A stretch of DNA of 44,954 nucleotides from an uncultured Bacteroidales bacterium (GCA_902793405.1 CADBDH010000020.1:1-44954); one strand, 5' to 3'; positions 24,791-33,502 are shown, counted from the first letter of the stretch. Notes: generated from the sequence alone by a model not told the origin. Numbers and translations: made by a program.

Positions 24791-25786
24791 ATGGCAGAAA
24801 CAGTCAACATCAGGGAATTGAATGACCTGATTGCAAGTAAGAGTAATTTTGTGAACCTGATTCGTCAGGGTATGGATCAGACCATCGTGGGTCAGAAACA
24901 TCTCGTGGACTCGTTGCTCATCGCCTTGCTCGCCAACGGGCATGTGCTGCTCGAGGGTGTTCCCGGTCTTGCTAAGACCAAGGCCATCAGCACGCTGGCA
25001 TCGCTCATCGATGCCCGTTTCTCGCGCATCCAGTTCACTCCTGACCTGCTCCCCGCCGACGTGGTGGGCACCATGATTTACAGCATCAAGAAGGAACAGT
25101 TCGAGGTCAAGAAGGGCCCAGTATTTGCCAACTTTGTCCTTGCCGACGAGATTAACCGTGCCCCTGCCAAGGTGCAGAGCGCCCTGCTCGAAGCCATGCA
25201 GGAGCGTCAGGTGACCATCGGCGAGCAGACGTTCAAACTTGATGACCCGTTCCTGGTACTGGCTACCCAGAACCCCATCGAGCAGGAGGGTACCTATCCG
25301 CTGCCCGAGGCCCAGGTGGACCGTTTCCTGATGAAGGTCATCATCGGCTATCCCAGCAAGAGCGAGGAGGGCGACATCATCAAGATGAACATCGCTCCCG
25401 ACCCCGTCGAGGTGCGCGCACTGGTCACCCCCGCCGACATCGTTGACACCCGCAAGGTCGTGCAACAGATCTATATCGACGAGAAAATCCAGAAATATAT
25501 CGTGGACATCGTGTTTGCCACACGCTTCCCCGGCGACTATGGCCTGAACGACCTGAAGGGTATGATTTCGTTTGGCGCTTCGCCCCGCGCGTCCATCAAC
25601 ATGGCGCTGGCATCGAGGGCCTATGCATTCCTGCGCAACCGCGGCTACGTCATCCCCGAGGACGTGCGTGCCGTTTGCCACGACGTGATGCGCCACCGCC
25701 TGGGTCTGTCCTACGAGGCCGAGGCCAACAACATCACCGCCGACGAGATCATCAGCAATATCCTCGACAAGATCGCTGTGCCTTAA
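24791..25786 (+). CDS. moxR: MoxR-type AAA+ ATPase of the Bat operon
   Basis: This 331-residue cytoplasmic AAA+ ATPase probably acts as a chaperone for the vWA proteins encoded downstream. I start it at ATG 24791 (MAETVNIRELN); the longer in-frame TTG start at 24761 is less likely. Motifs: Walker A GVPGLAKT (56-63), Walker B VLADEINRAP (from 116), sensor 1 ATQNPIEQEG, and PRASINMALASRAYA with sensor 2. It is the first gene of the aerotolerance cluster. After the stop come a 12-bp perfect hairpin and a heptad element, which separate it from the DUF58 gene by 115 bp. Confidence 0.93.
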   Translation: MAETVNIRELNDLIASKSNFVNLIRQGMDQTIVGQKHLVDSLLIALLANGHVLLEGVPGLAKTKAISTLASLIDARFSRIQFTPDLLPADVVGTMIYSIKKEQFEVKKGPVFANFVLADEINRAPAKVQSALLEAMQERQVTIGEQTFKLDDPFLVLATQNPIEQEGTYPLPEAQVDRFLMKVIIGYPSKSEEGDIIKMNIAPDPVEVRALVTPADIVDTRKVVQQIYIDEKIQKYIVDIVFATRFPGDYGLNDLKGMISFGASPRASINMALASRAYAFLRNRGYVIPEDVRAVCHDVMRHRLGLSYEAEANNITADEIISNILDKIAVP

Positions 25787-25787
25787 G

Positions 25788-25813
25788 TTTTCAAGCCGAT
25801 CTCGGCTTGAAAA
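25788..25813 (+). terminator. perfect hairpin after moxR, inside the operon
   Basis: TTTTCAAGCCGA (25788-25799), loop TC, TCGGCTTGAAAA (25802-25813). There is no T-tract; TAG heptads follow immediately. It could attenuate transcription or stabilise the moxR mRNA 3' end. Confidence 0.65.
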
Positions 25814-25900
25814 AGTTTAGAGTTTAGGGTTTAGAGCTTAGAGTCGCTTCTCAACTAGAAACTAGGGACTAGAAACTAGAGACTAAGGACTAACAACTAG
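25814..25900 (+). repeat. heptad element: TAG block then CTA block (moxR-DUF58 gap)
   Basis: TTTAGAG/TTTAGGG units (25814-25846), a short spacer TCGCTTCTCA, then ACTAGAA/ACTAGGG/ACTAAGG units (to 25900). The CTA block ends one base before the DUF58 ATG at 25902. Confidence 0.85.
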
Positions 25901-25901
25901 A

Positions 25902-26777
25902 ATGGATACCAATGAACTGTTGCGCAAGGTCCGCAAGATTGAAATCAAGACCAAAGGCCTGTCGCAAAACATATTTGCCGGCGAATACCACTCGGCCTTC
26001 AAGGGCAGGGGTATGACCTTCAGCGAGGTGCGCGAGTACCAGTATGGTGACGACGTGCGCGACATCGACTGGAACGTCACGGCCCGCTACAACCGCCCCT
26101 ATGTGAAGGTCTATGAGGAGGAGCGCGAGCTCACGGTGATGCTGCTTGTTGACGTGAGCGGCAGCAAGGACTTCGGTGCCGTGGGTGTCGCCAAGCGTGA
26201 GATGATGGCCGAGATTGGGGCCACCATCGCATTCTCGGCCATCCAGAACAACGACAAGGTGGGCGTCATCTTCTTCAGCGACAAGGTGGAGAAATTCATC
26301 CCGCCCAAGAAGGGCCGCAAGCACATCCTGCTGGTCATCCGCGAACTGCTGGATTTCCAACCCACGGGAACGGGTACCGACATCAACATGGTGCTGGAAT
26401 ACATGACCGGTGCGTTGAAGAAACGCTGCACTACCTTCCTGGTGAGCGACTTTATCGACGAGCATGACTACAGCAAGTCGTTGTCCATCGCCAACCACAA
26501 GCATGACGTGATTGCCGTGCAGGTCTATGACAAGCGCGAGGCACAGCTGCCCGACGTGGGCCTGATGCGCATGCGTGATGCCGAGCGCGGCACCATGCGC
26601 TGGGTCAACACCAGCAGCAAGCGCGTGCGCGATGCCTACAGCCGCTGGTGGTACAACCAGCAGCAGGCCGTTAACGGCACGCTGCAGCGCTGCAACGTGG
26701 ACATGGCCAGTGTGGCCACCGACGAGGACTATGTCACCGCCCTGATGGGGCTGTTCAAGTCGCGAGGTAGAGTTTAG
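25902..26777 (+). CDS. DUF58 protein of the Bat operon
   Basis: This 291-residue protein has the DUF58 signature GRGMTFSEVREYQYGDDVRD-IDW (about 37-57) and a vWA-like continuation LTVMLLVDVSGSKDFG with a MIDAS-type D-x-S-x-S. Such proteins sit next to MoxR ATPases in most Bacteroidetes and are thought to be their partners. No membrane segment is visible. Its stop codon (TAG 26775-26777) is part of the first GTTTAGA heptad, so the last residues (GRV) may come from repeat sequence. Confidence 0.9.
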   Translation: MDTNELLRKVRKIEIKTKGLSQNIFAGEYHSAFKGRGMTFSEVREYQYGDDVRDIDWNVTARYNRPYVKVYEEERELTVMLLVDVSGSKDFGAVGVAKREMMAEIGATIAFSAIQNNDKVGVIFFSDKVEKFIPPKKGRKHILLVIRELLDFQPTGTGTDINMVLEYMTGALKKRCTTFLVSDFIDEHDYSKSLSIANHKHDVIAVQVYDKREAQLPDVGLMRMRDAERGTMRWVNTSSKRVRDAYSRWWYNQQQAVNGTLQRCNVDMASVATDEDYVTALMGLFKSRGRV

Positions 26778-26800
26778 AGTTTAAGGTTTAGAGACTTAAA
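26771..26800 (+). repeat. heptad block (TAG type) after DUF58
   Basis: GTTTAGA, GTTTAAG, GTTTAGA, GACTTAA: 7-bp units starting inside the coding end of the DUF58 gene and supplying its stop codon. Confidence 0.75.
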
Positions 26801-26813
26801 ACTGTCAATTATA

Positions 26814-27770
26814 ATGTCACAGACAATGAGACATATCGTGATGGCCGTTGTGGTGCTGTTGGCTGCCGTGCCAGCGGCATGGGGCGGTAACGTCACCTTC
26901 AAGGCCAAGCTCGACAGCGCCACGCTGCTGATGGGCAAGACCACGACCCTGCATTTGGAGATTACCCAGGACAAGGAGGCGCGCGGCTTTTTCCCTGGTG
27001 AGCAGCTGGACACGCTCAGCGCCATGATTGAGATTGCCGAGCGCCCGGCCGCCGACACGACCGACCTGGGTAACAACCGCATTCAAATCAACCGTGACCT
27101 GATAATCCAGAGTTTTGACTCGGGCATGTGGATCATCAAGCCCATCCCCTATGTGGTGAACGGCGACACGGCCTATTGTAACCAGCTAACCCTCAAGGTG
27201 CTGCCTGTTGACGTGAGCCAGATGAAGGACGTTCATGACATCAAGCCCGTCGAGGAGGTGCCTTTCAACCTGTTTGACTGGCTGCCCGACTACTGGTGGG
27301 CATGGTTGTTGGGACTGTTGCTCATCGGGGCCGGCATCTGGGCCTACCACAAGTATTACAAGAAGGGCATCAATCCGTTGAAGCCCACAAGGAAGCGTCT
27401 GCCGCCCTATGAGGAAGCGATGATCAATCTGCAGAACCTCAAGGCTGCCCAACTGTGGCAACGCGGCCAGGAAAAGGACTACTTTACCGGCCTGACCGAC
27501 ATCCTGCGCGTGTACATCGACCGCCGCTTCCACATCAATGCCGTGGAGATGACCTCGTCGCAGATTATCGACACGCTCAAGAAAAACGATGAGACCCGTG
27601 CCGTGAACGAGCAACTGGAGATGATTCTTGAGGTGGCCGACATCGTTAAGTTTGCCAATGCACGTCCGCTGGCCGACGACAACGAGGTGGCTTACCAGCG
27701 CGCCGTGAACTTTGTCGAGGCCACGCGCCCCATCGAGGAACCTGAAAAGAAGGAGGAGGTGAAGAAATGA
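26814..27770 (+). CDS. Bat-operon single-pass membrane protein (DUF4381-like)
   Basis: This 318-residue protein has a signal sequence (MSQTMRHIVMAVVVLLAAVPAAWG), a periplasmic beta-rich part beginning NVTFKAKLDSATLLMGKTTTLHLEI-like strands that recall BatD, one transmembrane helix (about 161-183, WWAWLLGLLLIGAGIWAY), and a cytoplasmic tail rich in helices (ILRVYIDRRF ... MTSSQIIDTL). It overlaps batA by 4 bp (ATGA). The position between DUF58 and BatA is typical of these clusters. Role unknown; probably part of the Bat membrane complex. Confidence 0.82.
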   Translation: MSQTMRHIVMAVVVLLAAVPAAWGGNVTFKAKLDSATLLMGKTTTLHLEITQDKEARGFFPGEQLDTLSAMIEIAERPAADTTDLGNNRIQINRDLIIQSFDSGMWIIKPIPYVVNGDTAYCNQLTLKVLPVDVSQMKDVHDIKPVEEVPFNLFDWLPDYWWAWLLGLLLIGAGIWAYHKYYKKGINPLKPTRKRLPPYEEAMINLQNLKAAQLWQRGQEKDYFTGLTDILRVYIDRRFHINAVEMTSSQIIDTLKKNDETRAVNEQLEMILEVADIVKFANARPLADDNEVAYQRAVNFVEATRPIEEPEKKEEVKK

Positions 27771-28762
27771 TGAACCTTGCTCACCCCGGCTGGCTGTGGT
27801 TGTTGCCCGTGCTGATGATACCGCTCATCGCATGGTATATCTATAGCCAGGATAAGAACGAACCCGAAATGAACGTGTCGTCAACGCGCGCGTTTGACGG
27901 CATGGGCACGAGTTGGAAGGTGTGGCTCAAGCACTTCTCGTTTGCCCTCAAGCTGGCTGCGCTGGCTTGCCTGATTGTTATCTTGTGCCGCCCGCAGACC
28001 AAGGATAGCTGGTCGACCAGCGACGTGGAAGGCACCGACATCGTCATCGCCCTCGACGTCTCGACCAGTATGTTGGCCCGTGACTTCAACCCTAACCGCT
28101 TCGAGAGCGCCAAGAAGGTGGCCACACAGTTTGTCAGCGGCCGCGACCACGACAACATCGGCCTGGTGCTGTTTGCCGGTGAAAGTTTCACCCAGGTCCC
28201 TATGACCATGGACAACGCCACGCTGGTTAACGCCATCGGCCAGACCGAGATAGGCACCCTGGAGGACGGTACCGCCATCGGCGACGGCATTGCCACGGCC
28301 ATCAACCGCATTCGTGACGGCAAGGCCAAGAGCAAGAGCATCATCCTGCTCACCGACGGTTCCAACAATACCGGCGTTGTGGCGCCTAATACGGCAGCCG
28401 ACATCGCCCGCAAGTACGGTATCAAGATTTACACCATCGGCGTGGGCAGCAACGGCACTGCCGATTATCCCGTCGCCATCGACTATGCCGGCAATATCCA
28501 GTACCAGCGCATGCCAGTGGTCATCGACGAGGCCACATTGAAGAATATCGCCGCCACCACAGGAGGCAAGTACTTCCGCGCTACCTCTGGCAGTGTGTTG
28601 CGCAATATCTTTGCTGAAATCGACCAGCTGGAGAAAACCCACATGGATGTGCAGCGTTTTACCCACACCGAGGACCATTACGAGCCCTGGGCATTGTTGC
28701 TGCTGGGCTTGCTCTTGCTGAGCCTGTTGCTGGACTACACCTTGTTAAGACATATCCCTTGA
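27767..28762 (+). CDS. batA: BatA, vWA-domain membrane protein
   Basis: This 331-residue inner-membrane protein belongs to the Bacteroides aerotolerance system. N-terminal transmembrane segments (about 9-25 and 60-75) precede a periplasmic vWA domain with an intact MIDAS, ALDVSTSM (Asp97, Ser99, Ser101), followed by the TDGSNNTG site. The C-terminus is a final hydrophobic helix (ALLLLGLLLLSLLLDYTLL). It starts within the stop of the preceding gene, so translation is coupled. Aerotolerance was the phenotype first reported for Bat proteins; the molecular job is still debated. Confidence 0.93.
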   Translation: MMNLAHPGWLWLLPVLMIPLIAWYIYSQDKNEPEMNVSSTRAFDGMGTSWKVWLKHFSFALKLAALACLIVILCRPQTKDSWSTSDVEGTDIVIALDVSTSMLARDFNPNRFESAKKVATQFVSGRDHDNIGLVLFAGESFTQVPMTMDNATLVNAIGQTEIGTLEDGTAIGDGIATAINRIRDGKAKSKSIILLTDGSNNTGVVAPNTAADIARKYGIKIYTIGVGSNGTADYPVAIDYAGNIQYQRMPVVIDEATLKNIAATTGGKYFRATSGSVLRNIFAEIDQLEKTHMDVQRFTHTEDHYEPWALLLLGLLLLSLLLDYTLLRHIP

Positions 28763-28788
28763 ATTGGATTTTTTGATGAACCGATAAC

Positions 28789-28818
28789 TAGAAACTAGGG
28801 ACTAGAAACTAGAAACTG
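28789..28818 (+). repeat. heptad block (CTA type) before batB
   Basis: ACTAGAA, ACTAGGG, ACTAGAA, ACTAGAA: four clean 7-bp units ending just before the batB ATG at 28822. Confidence 0.85.
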
Positions 28819-28821
28819 ATC

Positions 28822-29895
28822 ATGATCAATTTTGCTCATCCGCAATATTTCTACCTGCTCCTGCTGCTACCCGCACTGGTGCTGCTGTTCCTGTGGAACC
28901 GCCGCGACCGTCACCGCCGGCTGCAGCGTTATGGCAAGCAGGCCTCTATCGAGCCGTTGATGCCCGAGGTGTCACGCTACAAGCCTTGGATCCGGCTCAC
29001 GCTGGAACTTTTGCTGCTCACGATGGTTATCGTGGTGCTGGCCCGTCCGCGTGCAGGCTCCAGCAAGACGACGACCAAGGTGCACGGCATCGAGGTAATG
29101 GTCGCTGTCGACGTGTCCAACTCGATGAATGCGTCCAGTACCGACAATCCGCAGGACGTGAGCCGCCTGCAGCGTTCCAAGATGATTCTGCAGAAACTCA
29201 TCGACCGCCTGGACAACAACAAGGTGGGACTGATTGTGTTTGCCGGCAATGCTTACATGCAGATGCCCATGACCAGCGATGCCGCGTCGGCAAAACTGTT
29301 CCTGAACGGCATCAGCACCAACATGGCCCCCACCCAGGGTACGGCCATCGGTGCAGCCATCAATCTGGCGTTGAACGGTTTTTCCCAGAGCAAGAAATCG
29401 CAAAAGGCCATTATCATCATCACCGATGGTGAGAACTTTGAGGACGATGCTGTGGGTGCAGCCAGTGAGGCTGCCAAGCAAGGCATCCAGGTCGATGTCA
29501 TCGGCGTGGGCTCCACGACAGGTGCTCCTATCCCCATGGATGGTGGCTACCTGACCGATGATAGCGGCAACCCCGTGACCACCTACCTGAACGAGAAAAT
29601 GGCCCAGGAGATTGCACAGGCCGGCAAGGGTGTCTATATCTCGGGCACGGCTGCCGATGCCGTCTCAACCCTGCAGGAAACGCTCGACAAACTGGCCAAG
29701 AGCGACTTGGCAGCCGTGAGCTATACCCAGCACGATGAGCAATTCCCCGTGTTTGCCACCATCGCCCTGCTCTTGCTGCTGGGCTTGCTCTTGCTGCTCG
29801 AACGCAAGAATCCGTGGCTCAAAAAGTACAATTTCTTTACGAAGGACAAGAAAGAAATCACTGTAAACAATGAGACTCAACAAGATAAAAAATAA
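28822..29895 (+). CDS. batB: BatB, vWA-domain membrane protein
   Basis: This 357-residue paralogue of BatA starts the same way (MINFAHP versus MMNLAHP), with transmembrane segments near 10-25 and 58-75, a vWA domain with MIDAS VAVDVSNSM (Asp97, Ser99, Ser101) and a TDGENFEDDA site, and a C-terminal helix (ATIALLLLLGLLLLLE). BatA and BatB probably form a heteromeric membrane complex. The 3' end overlaps batC by 26 bp. Confidence 0.93.
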   Translation: MINFAHPQYFYLLLLLPALVLLFLWNRRDRHRRLQRYGKQASIEPLMPEVSRYKPWIRLTLELLLLTMVIVVLARPRAGSSKTTTKVHGIEVMVAVDVSNSMNASSTDNPQDVSRLQRSKMILQKLIDRLDNNKVGLIVFAGNAYMQMPMTSDAASAKLFLNGISTNMAPTQGTAIGAAINLALNGFSQSKKSQKAIIIITDGENFEDDAVGAASEAAKQGIQVDVIGVGSTTGAPIPMDGGYLTDDSGNPVTTYLNEKMAQEIAQAGKGVYISGTAADAVSTLQETLDKLAKSDLAAVSYTQHDEQFPVFATIALLLLLGLLLLLERKNPWLKKYNFFTKDKKEITVNNETQQDKK

Positions 29896-30757
29896 TTTCG
29901 CCATCACTGCGCTGGCGGTTGTTTTGACGCTGGGTGCAGCCACACCCGCGATGGCTCAGAACAAGGCTCCCAAGATGACCAAGCAGGAACGGGTGTGCCT
30001 GCGCAACGGCAACAAACTCTATGAGAAAAAACGCTATGCCGAGGCCGAGGTCGAGTACCGCAAGGCCCTGCAGGCCAATCCCGCCAGCGAGAAGGCCCAG
30101 TTCAACCTGGCCACCGCGCTCATGCGTCAGGGCAGTGTGACCTCTCAAGAGAATGACGACAAGAATCCCATGAAACAGGCCGAGGGCATCCTCGCCAACC
30201 TTGCCAAGGGCGCACAAGACAAGCAACTGCGTGGCAAGGCCAGCTATGACCTGGGCAACATTGCCTACGGCCGTCAGCAGTATGACCAGGCCGTTGAGTT
30301 CTACAAGCATGCCCTGCGTTGCAATCCTGATGATGAGCAGGCGCGCCACAACCTGCGCCTTGCCCAGCTCAAGAAGCAGGAACAGGATAAAAACAAGGAC
30401 AAAAACCAAGATAAGAATCAAGACAAGAACCAGGACAACAAGGATCAGAACAAAGACCAGAATAAAGATCAGAACAAAGACCAGAATAAAGATCAAAACA
30501 AGGACCAGAATAAGGACCAGAACAAGGATAATCAAGACCAAAACAAGGATAAACAGAATCAGGACAAACAAAACCAGAACCAGGATCAGAATCAACAAAA
30601 CCAACAGAAACAGCAGCAGGGCGGCATGAGCCAGCAGAACGCCGAGCAGGTGCTCAAGGCCATGCAGGACCGTGAACGCGCCACCCAACAGCGCATCAAT
30701 GCCCAGCAAGCCCAGCAGCAACGCCATGAGCGCCAGCGCACCAATAAGAAGTGGTGA
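29870..30757 (+). CDS. batC: BatC, TPR protein with Lys/Asn/Asp/Gln repeat tail
   Basis: This 295-residue periplasmic protein has a signal peptide (to about 31, ATPAMAQ), TPR repeats (about 38-165, for example GNKLYEKKRYAEAEVEYRKAL and GRQQYDQAVEFYKHALRCNP), then a very hydrophilic tail (about 172-250) made of NKDQ, NKDK and NQDK units. The end (NAEQVLKAMQDRE...) is helical. The tail is longer and more regular than I expect for BatC and is encoded by 12-nt-period DNA that could expand or contract without frameshift. It overlaps batB by 26 bp. Confidence 0.9.
   Translation: MRLNKIKNNFAITALAVVLTLGAATPAMAQNKAPKMTKQERVCLRNGNKLYEKKRYAEAEVEYRKALQANPASEKAQFNLATALMRQGSVTSQENDDKNPMKQAEGILANLAKGAQDKQLRGKASYDLGNIAYGRQQYDQAVEFYKHALRCNPDDEQARHNLRLAQLKKQEQDKNKDKNQDKNQDKNQDNKDQNKDQNKDQNKDQNKDQNKDQNKDQNKDNQDQNKDKQNQDKQNQNQDQNQQNQQKQQQGGMSQQNAEQVLKAMQDRERATQQRINAQQAQQQRHERQRTNKKW
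30384..30605 (+). repeat. 12-nt-period coding repeat in batC
   Basis: Near-perfect tandem AACAAAGACCAG / AATAAAGATCAG units encode NKDQ. All periods are multiples of 3, so copy-number change would alter tail length only. Confidence 0.85.
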
Positions 30758-30790
30758 GGTTTTAGGCATTAGGTGTTAGGTTTTAGGTTT
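30758..30790 (+). repeat. heptad block (TAG type) after batC
   Basis: Units GGTTTTA, GGCATTA, GGTGTTA, GGTTTTA with 7-bp period, starting directly at the batC stop codon. Confidence 0.8.
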
Positions 30791-30813
30791 TGGACCGGAA
30801 ACTGAGAGAATCA

Positions 30814-32640
30814 ATGAAACGCATCATCTACATAGCAATTCTGCTCTTGACTGCTGTGGTGGCACAGGCGGCATCGTTTACCGTCGAGGCGCCGCGCCAG
30901 GTGGTCGAGGGCAACAAGTTCAACGTCACGTTTGTGCTCAACAACGGCGAGGGCAGCAGTTTTTCCCCGCCCGAGGTGACCGGTGCCAAACTCATTTATG
31001 GCCCAAGCGTGTCGCACAGTTACAGCTCGTCGTGGGTCAACGGCAAGTCGAGCCACTCGTCCAGCGAGGAGTATACCATGATTTACAAGGCAACTCAGAG
31101 GGGCAAGTGCCACATCGGTCCCGCATCGGTAGTGGTTGATGGCAAGCGCATGAGCACCAAGGCCTTGACTATCGAGGTGTTGCCCTCGGGCAGCCATGCC
31201 AACTCACATCCGCAGCAACAGACGACACCTGGCGCACCCACGCCCTACAGCGACCCGATGACGCAGAGCGCCGACAAGGCGGTGAGCGGCAAGGACCTGT
31301 TTGTGCGCATCGAGATGAGCAAGCCGCGCGTGTATGAGCAGCAGGCCGTAGTGTGCACCATCAAGCTGTACACCAAGTACCAGATATCACAGTTCATGCC
31401 CACGATACAGCCCTCGTTTGACGGCTTCCTCATCGAGGAAATTCCCGTGCAGCCCAGCCTGAACAAGGTAGAGACCCTGAACGGTGAGCGTTACATGACG
31501 GCCATTCTCAAGAAGTGTATCCTCTATCCCCAGCAGAGCGGCAACCTCACCATCTCGTCGGGCAACTACGACGTCAGCGTGGTCCAGTTCGACACGTTCA
31601 AGAGCATCTTCGGCACCATCTCCCAACCTGTCGAGAAGGACCTGAAGGTGACCAGCAACAAGGCCACTATCCATATTTTGCCTCTTCCCGAGCCCAAGCC
31701 GGCATCGTTCACGGGTGCCGTGGGACGCTTCAACGTCACGACCGACCTGAAGCCCGCTACGGGCCTAAAAACCTATAGCGCTGCCATCTATCGCTACATC
31801 ATCAGCGGTACGGGCAACATCAAGTACATCAAGGCGCCCGAGGTGAAGTTCCCCGAGCAGTTCGACGTGTATGACCCCAAGACCGATGCCCAGGTCAACG
31901 ACGGGGCGGGCGACATGAGCGGCAGGGTGGTGATGGACTATACCTTTATCCCGCAGTATGCCGGCGAATTTGATATCCCTGCCAGCGAATTCACCTACTT
32001 TGACCCCGAGACGGGGCAGTATGTGACGGTCAACGTGCCCGCGCGCCACTTGTCCGTGGCCAAGGGCGAGGGTCAGCCCAGCAACCACTACCGCATGAAG
32101 AATATGGACATCCGTCCCATCAAGAGCGGTGACCTGGGGCTGAAGAAGTCGCATGGCTATATCGTGGACTCCTGGGCCTACTGGCTGTGGTTCCTGATTC
32201 CGCTGCTGGCACTGGTGGCATTGCTGCTGTATTACCGCAAGCAGCTCAAGGAGCGTGCCGATGTGCGCCGCATGCGCTCCAAGCGCGCCAGCAAGGTGGC
32301 TCAGCGCCGCCTGAAGGCTGCACGCGGCTTCGCCTCGCGAGGCGACCGCAGCGGCTTCTATGCCGAGATGCTCAATGCCCTGTGGGGCTACATGAGCGAC
32401 AAGCTGTCCATCCCCGTGAGTGAGCTGAGCAAGGACAACATCAATGCCGAACTCGAGCAGTACGGCATCGACGAACAGTTGCGCAAGGAGTCGATGGATC
32501 TGATCGACAAGTGTGAGTTTGCCCAGTATGCCCCTGAATTGGCGTCTGACAACATGAATGCTGTCCTCGACGAGGCCGCAGGCGTAATCGACCGACTGGA
32601 AAGTGTGAAACGCAAAAAAACAACCACTGTGGAGTCATGA
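30814..32640 (+). CDS. batD: BatD, oxygen-tolerance membrane protein
   Basis: This 608-residue protein starts at ATG 30814 (MKRIIYIAILLLTAVVAQA signal peptide); an in-frame TTG at 30790 would lie within repeat sequence and is unlikely. The large periplasmic part has repeated Ig-like beta domains typical of BatD (FTVEAPRQVVEGNKFNVTF; GKDLFVRIEMSKPRVYEQQ; FNVTTDLKPATGLKTYSAAI). A transmembrane helix (about 460-480, AYWLWFLIPLLALVALLLYY) is followed by a basic cytoplasmic helical tail. It overlaps batE by 4 bp (ATGA). Confidence 0.92.
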   Translation: MKRIIYIAILLLTAVVAQAASFTVEAPRQVVEGNKFNVTFVLNNGEGSSFSPPEVTGAKLIYGPSVSHSYSSSWVNGKSSHSSSEEYTMIYKATQRGKCHIGPASVVVDGKRMSTKALTIEVLPSGSHANSHPQQQTTPGAPTPYSDPMTQSADKAVSGKDLFVRIEMSKPRVYEQQAVVCTIKLYTKYQISQFMPTIQPSFDGFLIEEIPVQPSLNKVETLNGERYMTAILKKCILYPQQSGNLTISSGNYDVSVVQFDTFKSIFGTISQPVEKDLKVTSNKATIHILPLPEPKPASFTGAVGRFNVTTDLKPATGLKTYSAAIYRYIISGTGNIKYIKAPEVKFPEQFDVYDPKTDAQVNDGAGDMSGRVVMDYTFIPQYAGEFDIPASEFTYFDPETGQYVTVNVPARHLSVAKGEGQPSNHYRMKNMDIRPIKSGDLGLKKSHGYIVDSWAYWLWFLIPLLALVALLLYYRKQLKERADVRRMRSKRASKVAQRRLKAARGFASRGDRSGFYAEMLNALWGYMSDKLSIPVSELSKDNINAELEQYGIDEQLRKESMDLIDKCEFAQYAPELASDNMNAVLDEAAGVIDRLESVKRKKTTTVES

Positions 32641-33407
32641 AGCAGATTATCATCACCATCATATTAGCTGTGCTGGCATTGCCCCTGGCGGCCAATAATG
32701 CCAACATCGACAAGGCTAATCAGGCCTACAAGCAGGAACTCTATAACGAGGCCCTGAAACTCTACCTGCAGGAGGCAAAGGAGACGGGTGTGTCGTCGGC
32801 ATTGTATTGCAACATCGGCGACACCTATTACCGCCTCAAGGACAACGTGCATGCCGTGCTCTATTACGAGCGCGCCCTCTTGCTCGACCCGTCGAACAGC
32901 GACGCAAGGTTCAACCTTGAGTTTGTGCGCGGCAAGATGCAACTGCCCGACGACGCTGGCGACTCCTGGTTCAGCAACTGGGTGGACCAGACGGTGAGCC
33001 GTTTCTCGAGCAACACATGGGCGATTATCGCCATCATCACCTTCCTGCTCTTCCTGGCAGGAGTGGCGGTATATATGTTCATGGACAATGTGCTGATGAG
33101 GAAAATCGGTTTCTTTGGCGGAGCGTTGCTGCTGGTAGCGAGCATTCTTGCCAATCTGGCCACCTTCCACGTTTATCACAAGGCGACGGATGGCAATGGC
33201 GCCATCGTGATGCCCGAGAGTGTGACCTTGAGTACCGCACCCCGTGAGCCCCGCGACAAGGAGGAAGAAGCCTTCCAGCTCCAGCAGGGTACACGTGTCG
33301 AGATTGTCGATTCCATTGCCGACAAGACCCGTGGCAAGTGGTTGCAGGTTTCGACTTCCGGCGGCCATAAGGCATGGATTAACGCCAAAGACGTGGAAGT
33401 GATTTAG
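32637..33407 (+). CDS. batE: BatE, TPR and SH3-type membrane protein
   Basis: This 256-residue protein has a signal peptide (1-19), TPR motifs (about 22-100, ANQAYKQELYNEALKLYLQEA and NVHAVLYYERALLLDPSN), two transmembrane helices (about 126-147 and 157-178), and a C-terminal bacterial SH3-like segment (FQLQQGTRVEIVDSIADKTRG-KWLQV ... KAWINAKDVEVI). This architecture is standard for BatE, the last gene of the operon. Confidence 0.92.
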   Translation: MKQIIITIILAVLALPLAANNANIDKANQAYKQELYNEALKLYLQEAKETGVSSALYCNIGDTYYRLKDNVHAVLYYERALLLDPSNSDARFNLEFVRGKMQLPDDAGDSWFSNWVDQTVSRFSSNTWAIIAIITFLLFLAGVAVYMFMDNVLMRKIGFFGGALLLVASILANLATFHVYHKATDGNGAIVMPESVTLSTAPREPRDKEEEAFQLQQGTRVEIVDSIADKTRGKWLQVSTSGGHKAWINAKDVEVI

Positions 33408-33431
33408 CCCATTGCGCATGAGCGCAATGGG
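33408..33431 (+). terminator. perfect hairpin after batE
   Basis: CCCATTGCGC (33408-33417), loop ATGA, GCGCAATGGG (33422-33431), starting at the base after the stop codon. It runs directly into TCTAGGG heptads and lacks a T-tract. Confidence 0.7.
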
Positions 33432-33470
33432 GGGTCTAGGGTCTAGAGTTTAGGGCTTAGAGTTTAGAGG
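33432..33470 (+). repeat. heptad block (TAG type) after batE
   Basis: GGTCTAG, GGTCTAG, AGTTTAG, GGCTTAG, AGTTTAG, AGG: 7-bp period, abutting the batE hairpin. Confidence 0.85.
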
Positions 33471-33502
33471 AATTACAATAAGGCACTTAAAACAGGGAAT
33501 TA

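Noticed and set aside
29858-30769. A 303-codon very hydrophobic open frame opposite batC
   Set aside because: The Leu/Val/Ile runs are the reverse complement of the Asn/Lys/Asp/Gln codon repeats of batC, not a real membrane protein.
24791-33407. Methanol-dehydrogenase-type or gas-vesicle function for the MoxR/vWA cluster
   Set aside because: The order moxR, DUF58, membrane protein, batA, B, C, D, E is the Bacteroidetes aerotolerance operon. No substrate enzyme is present.
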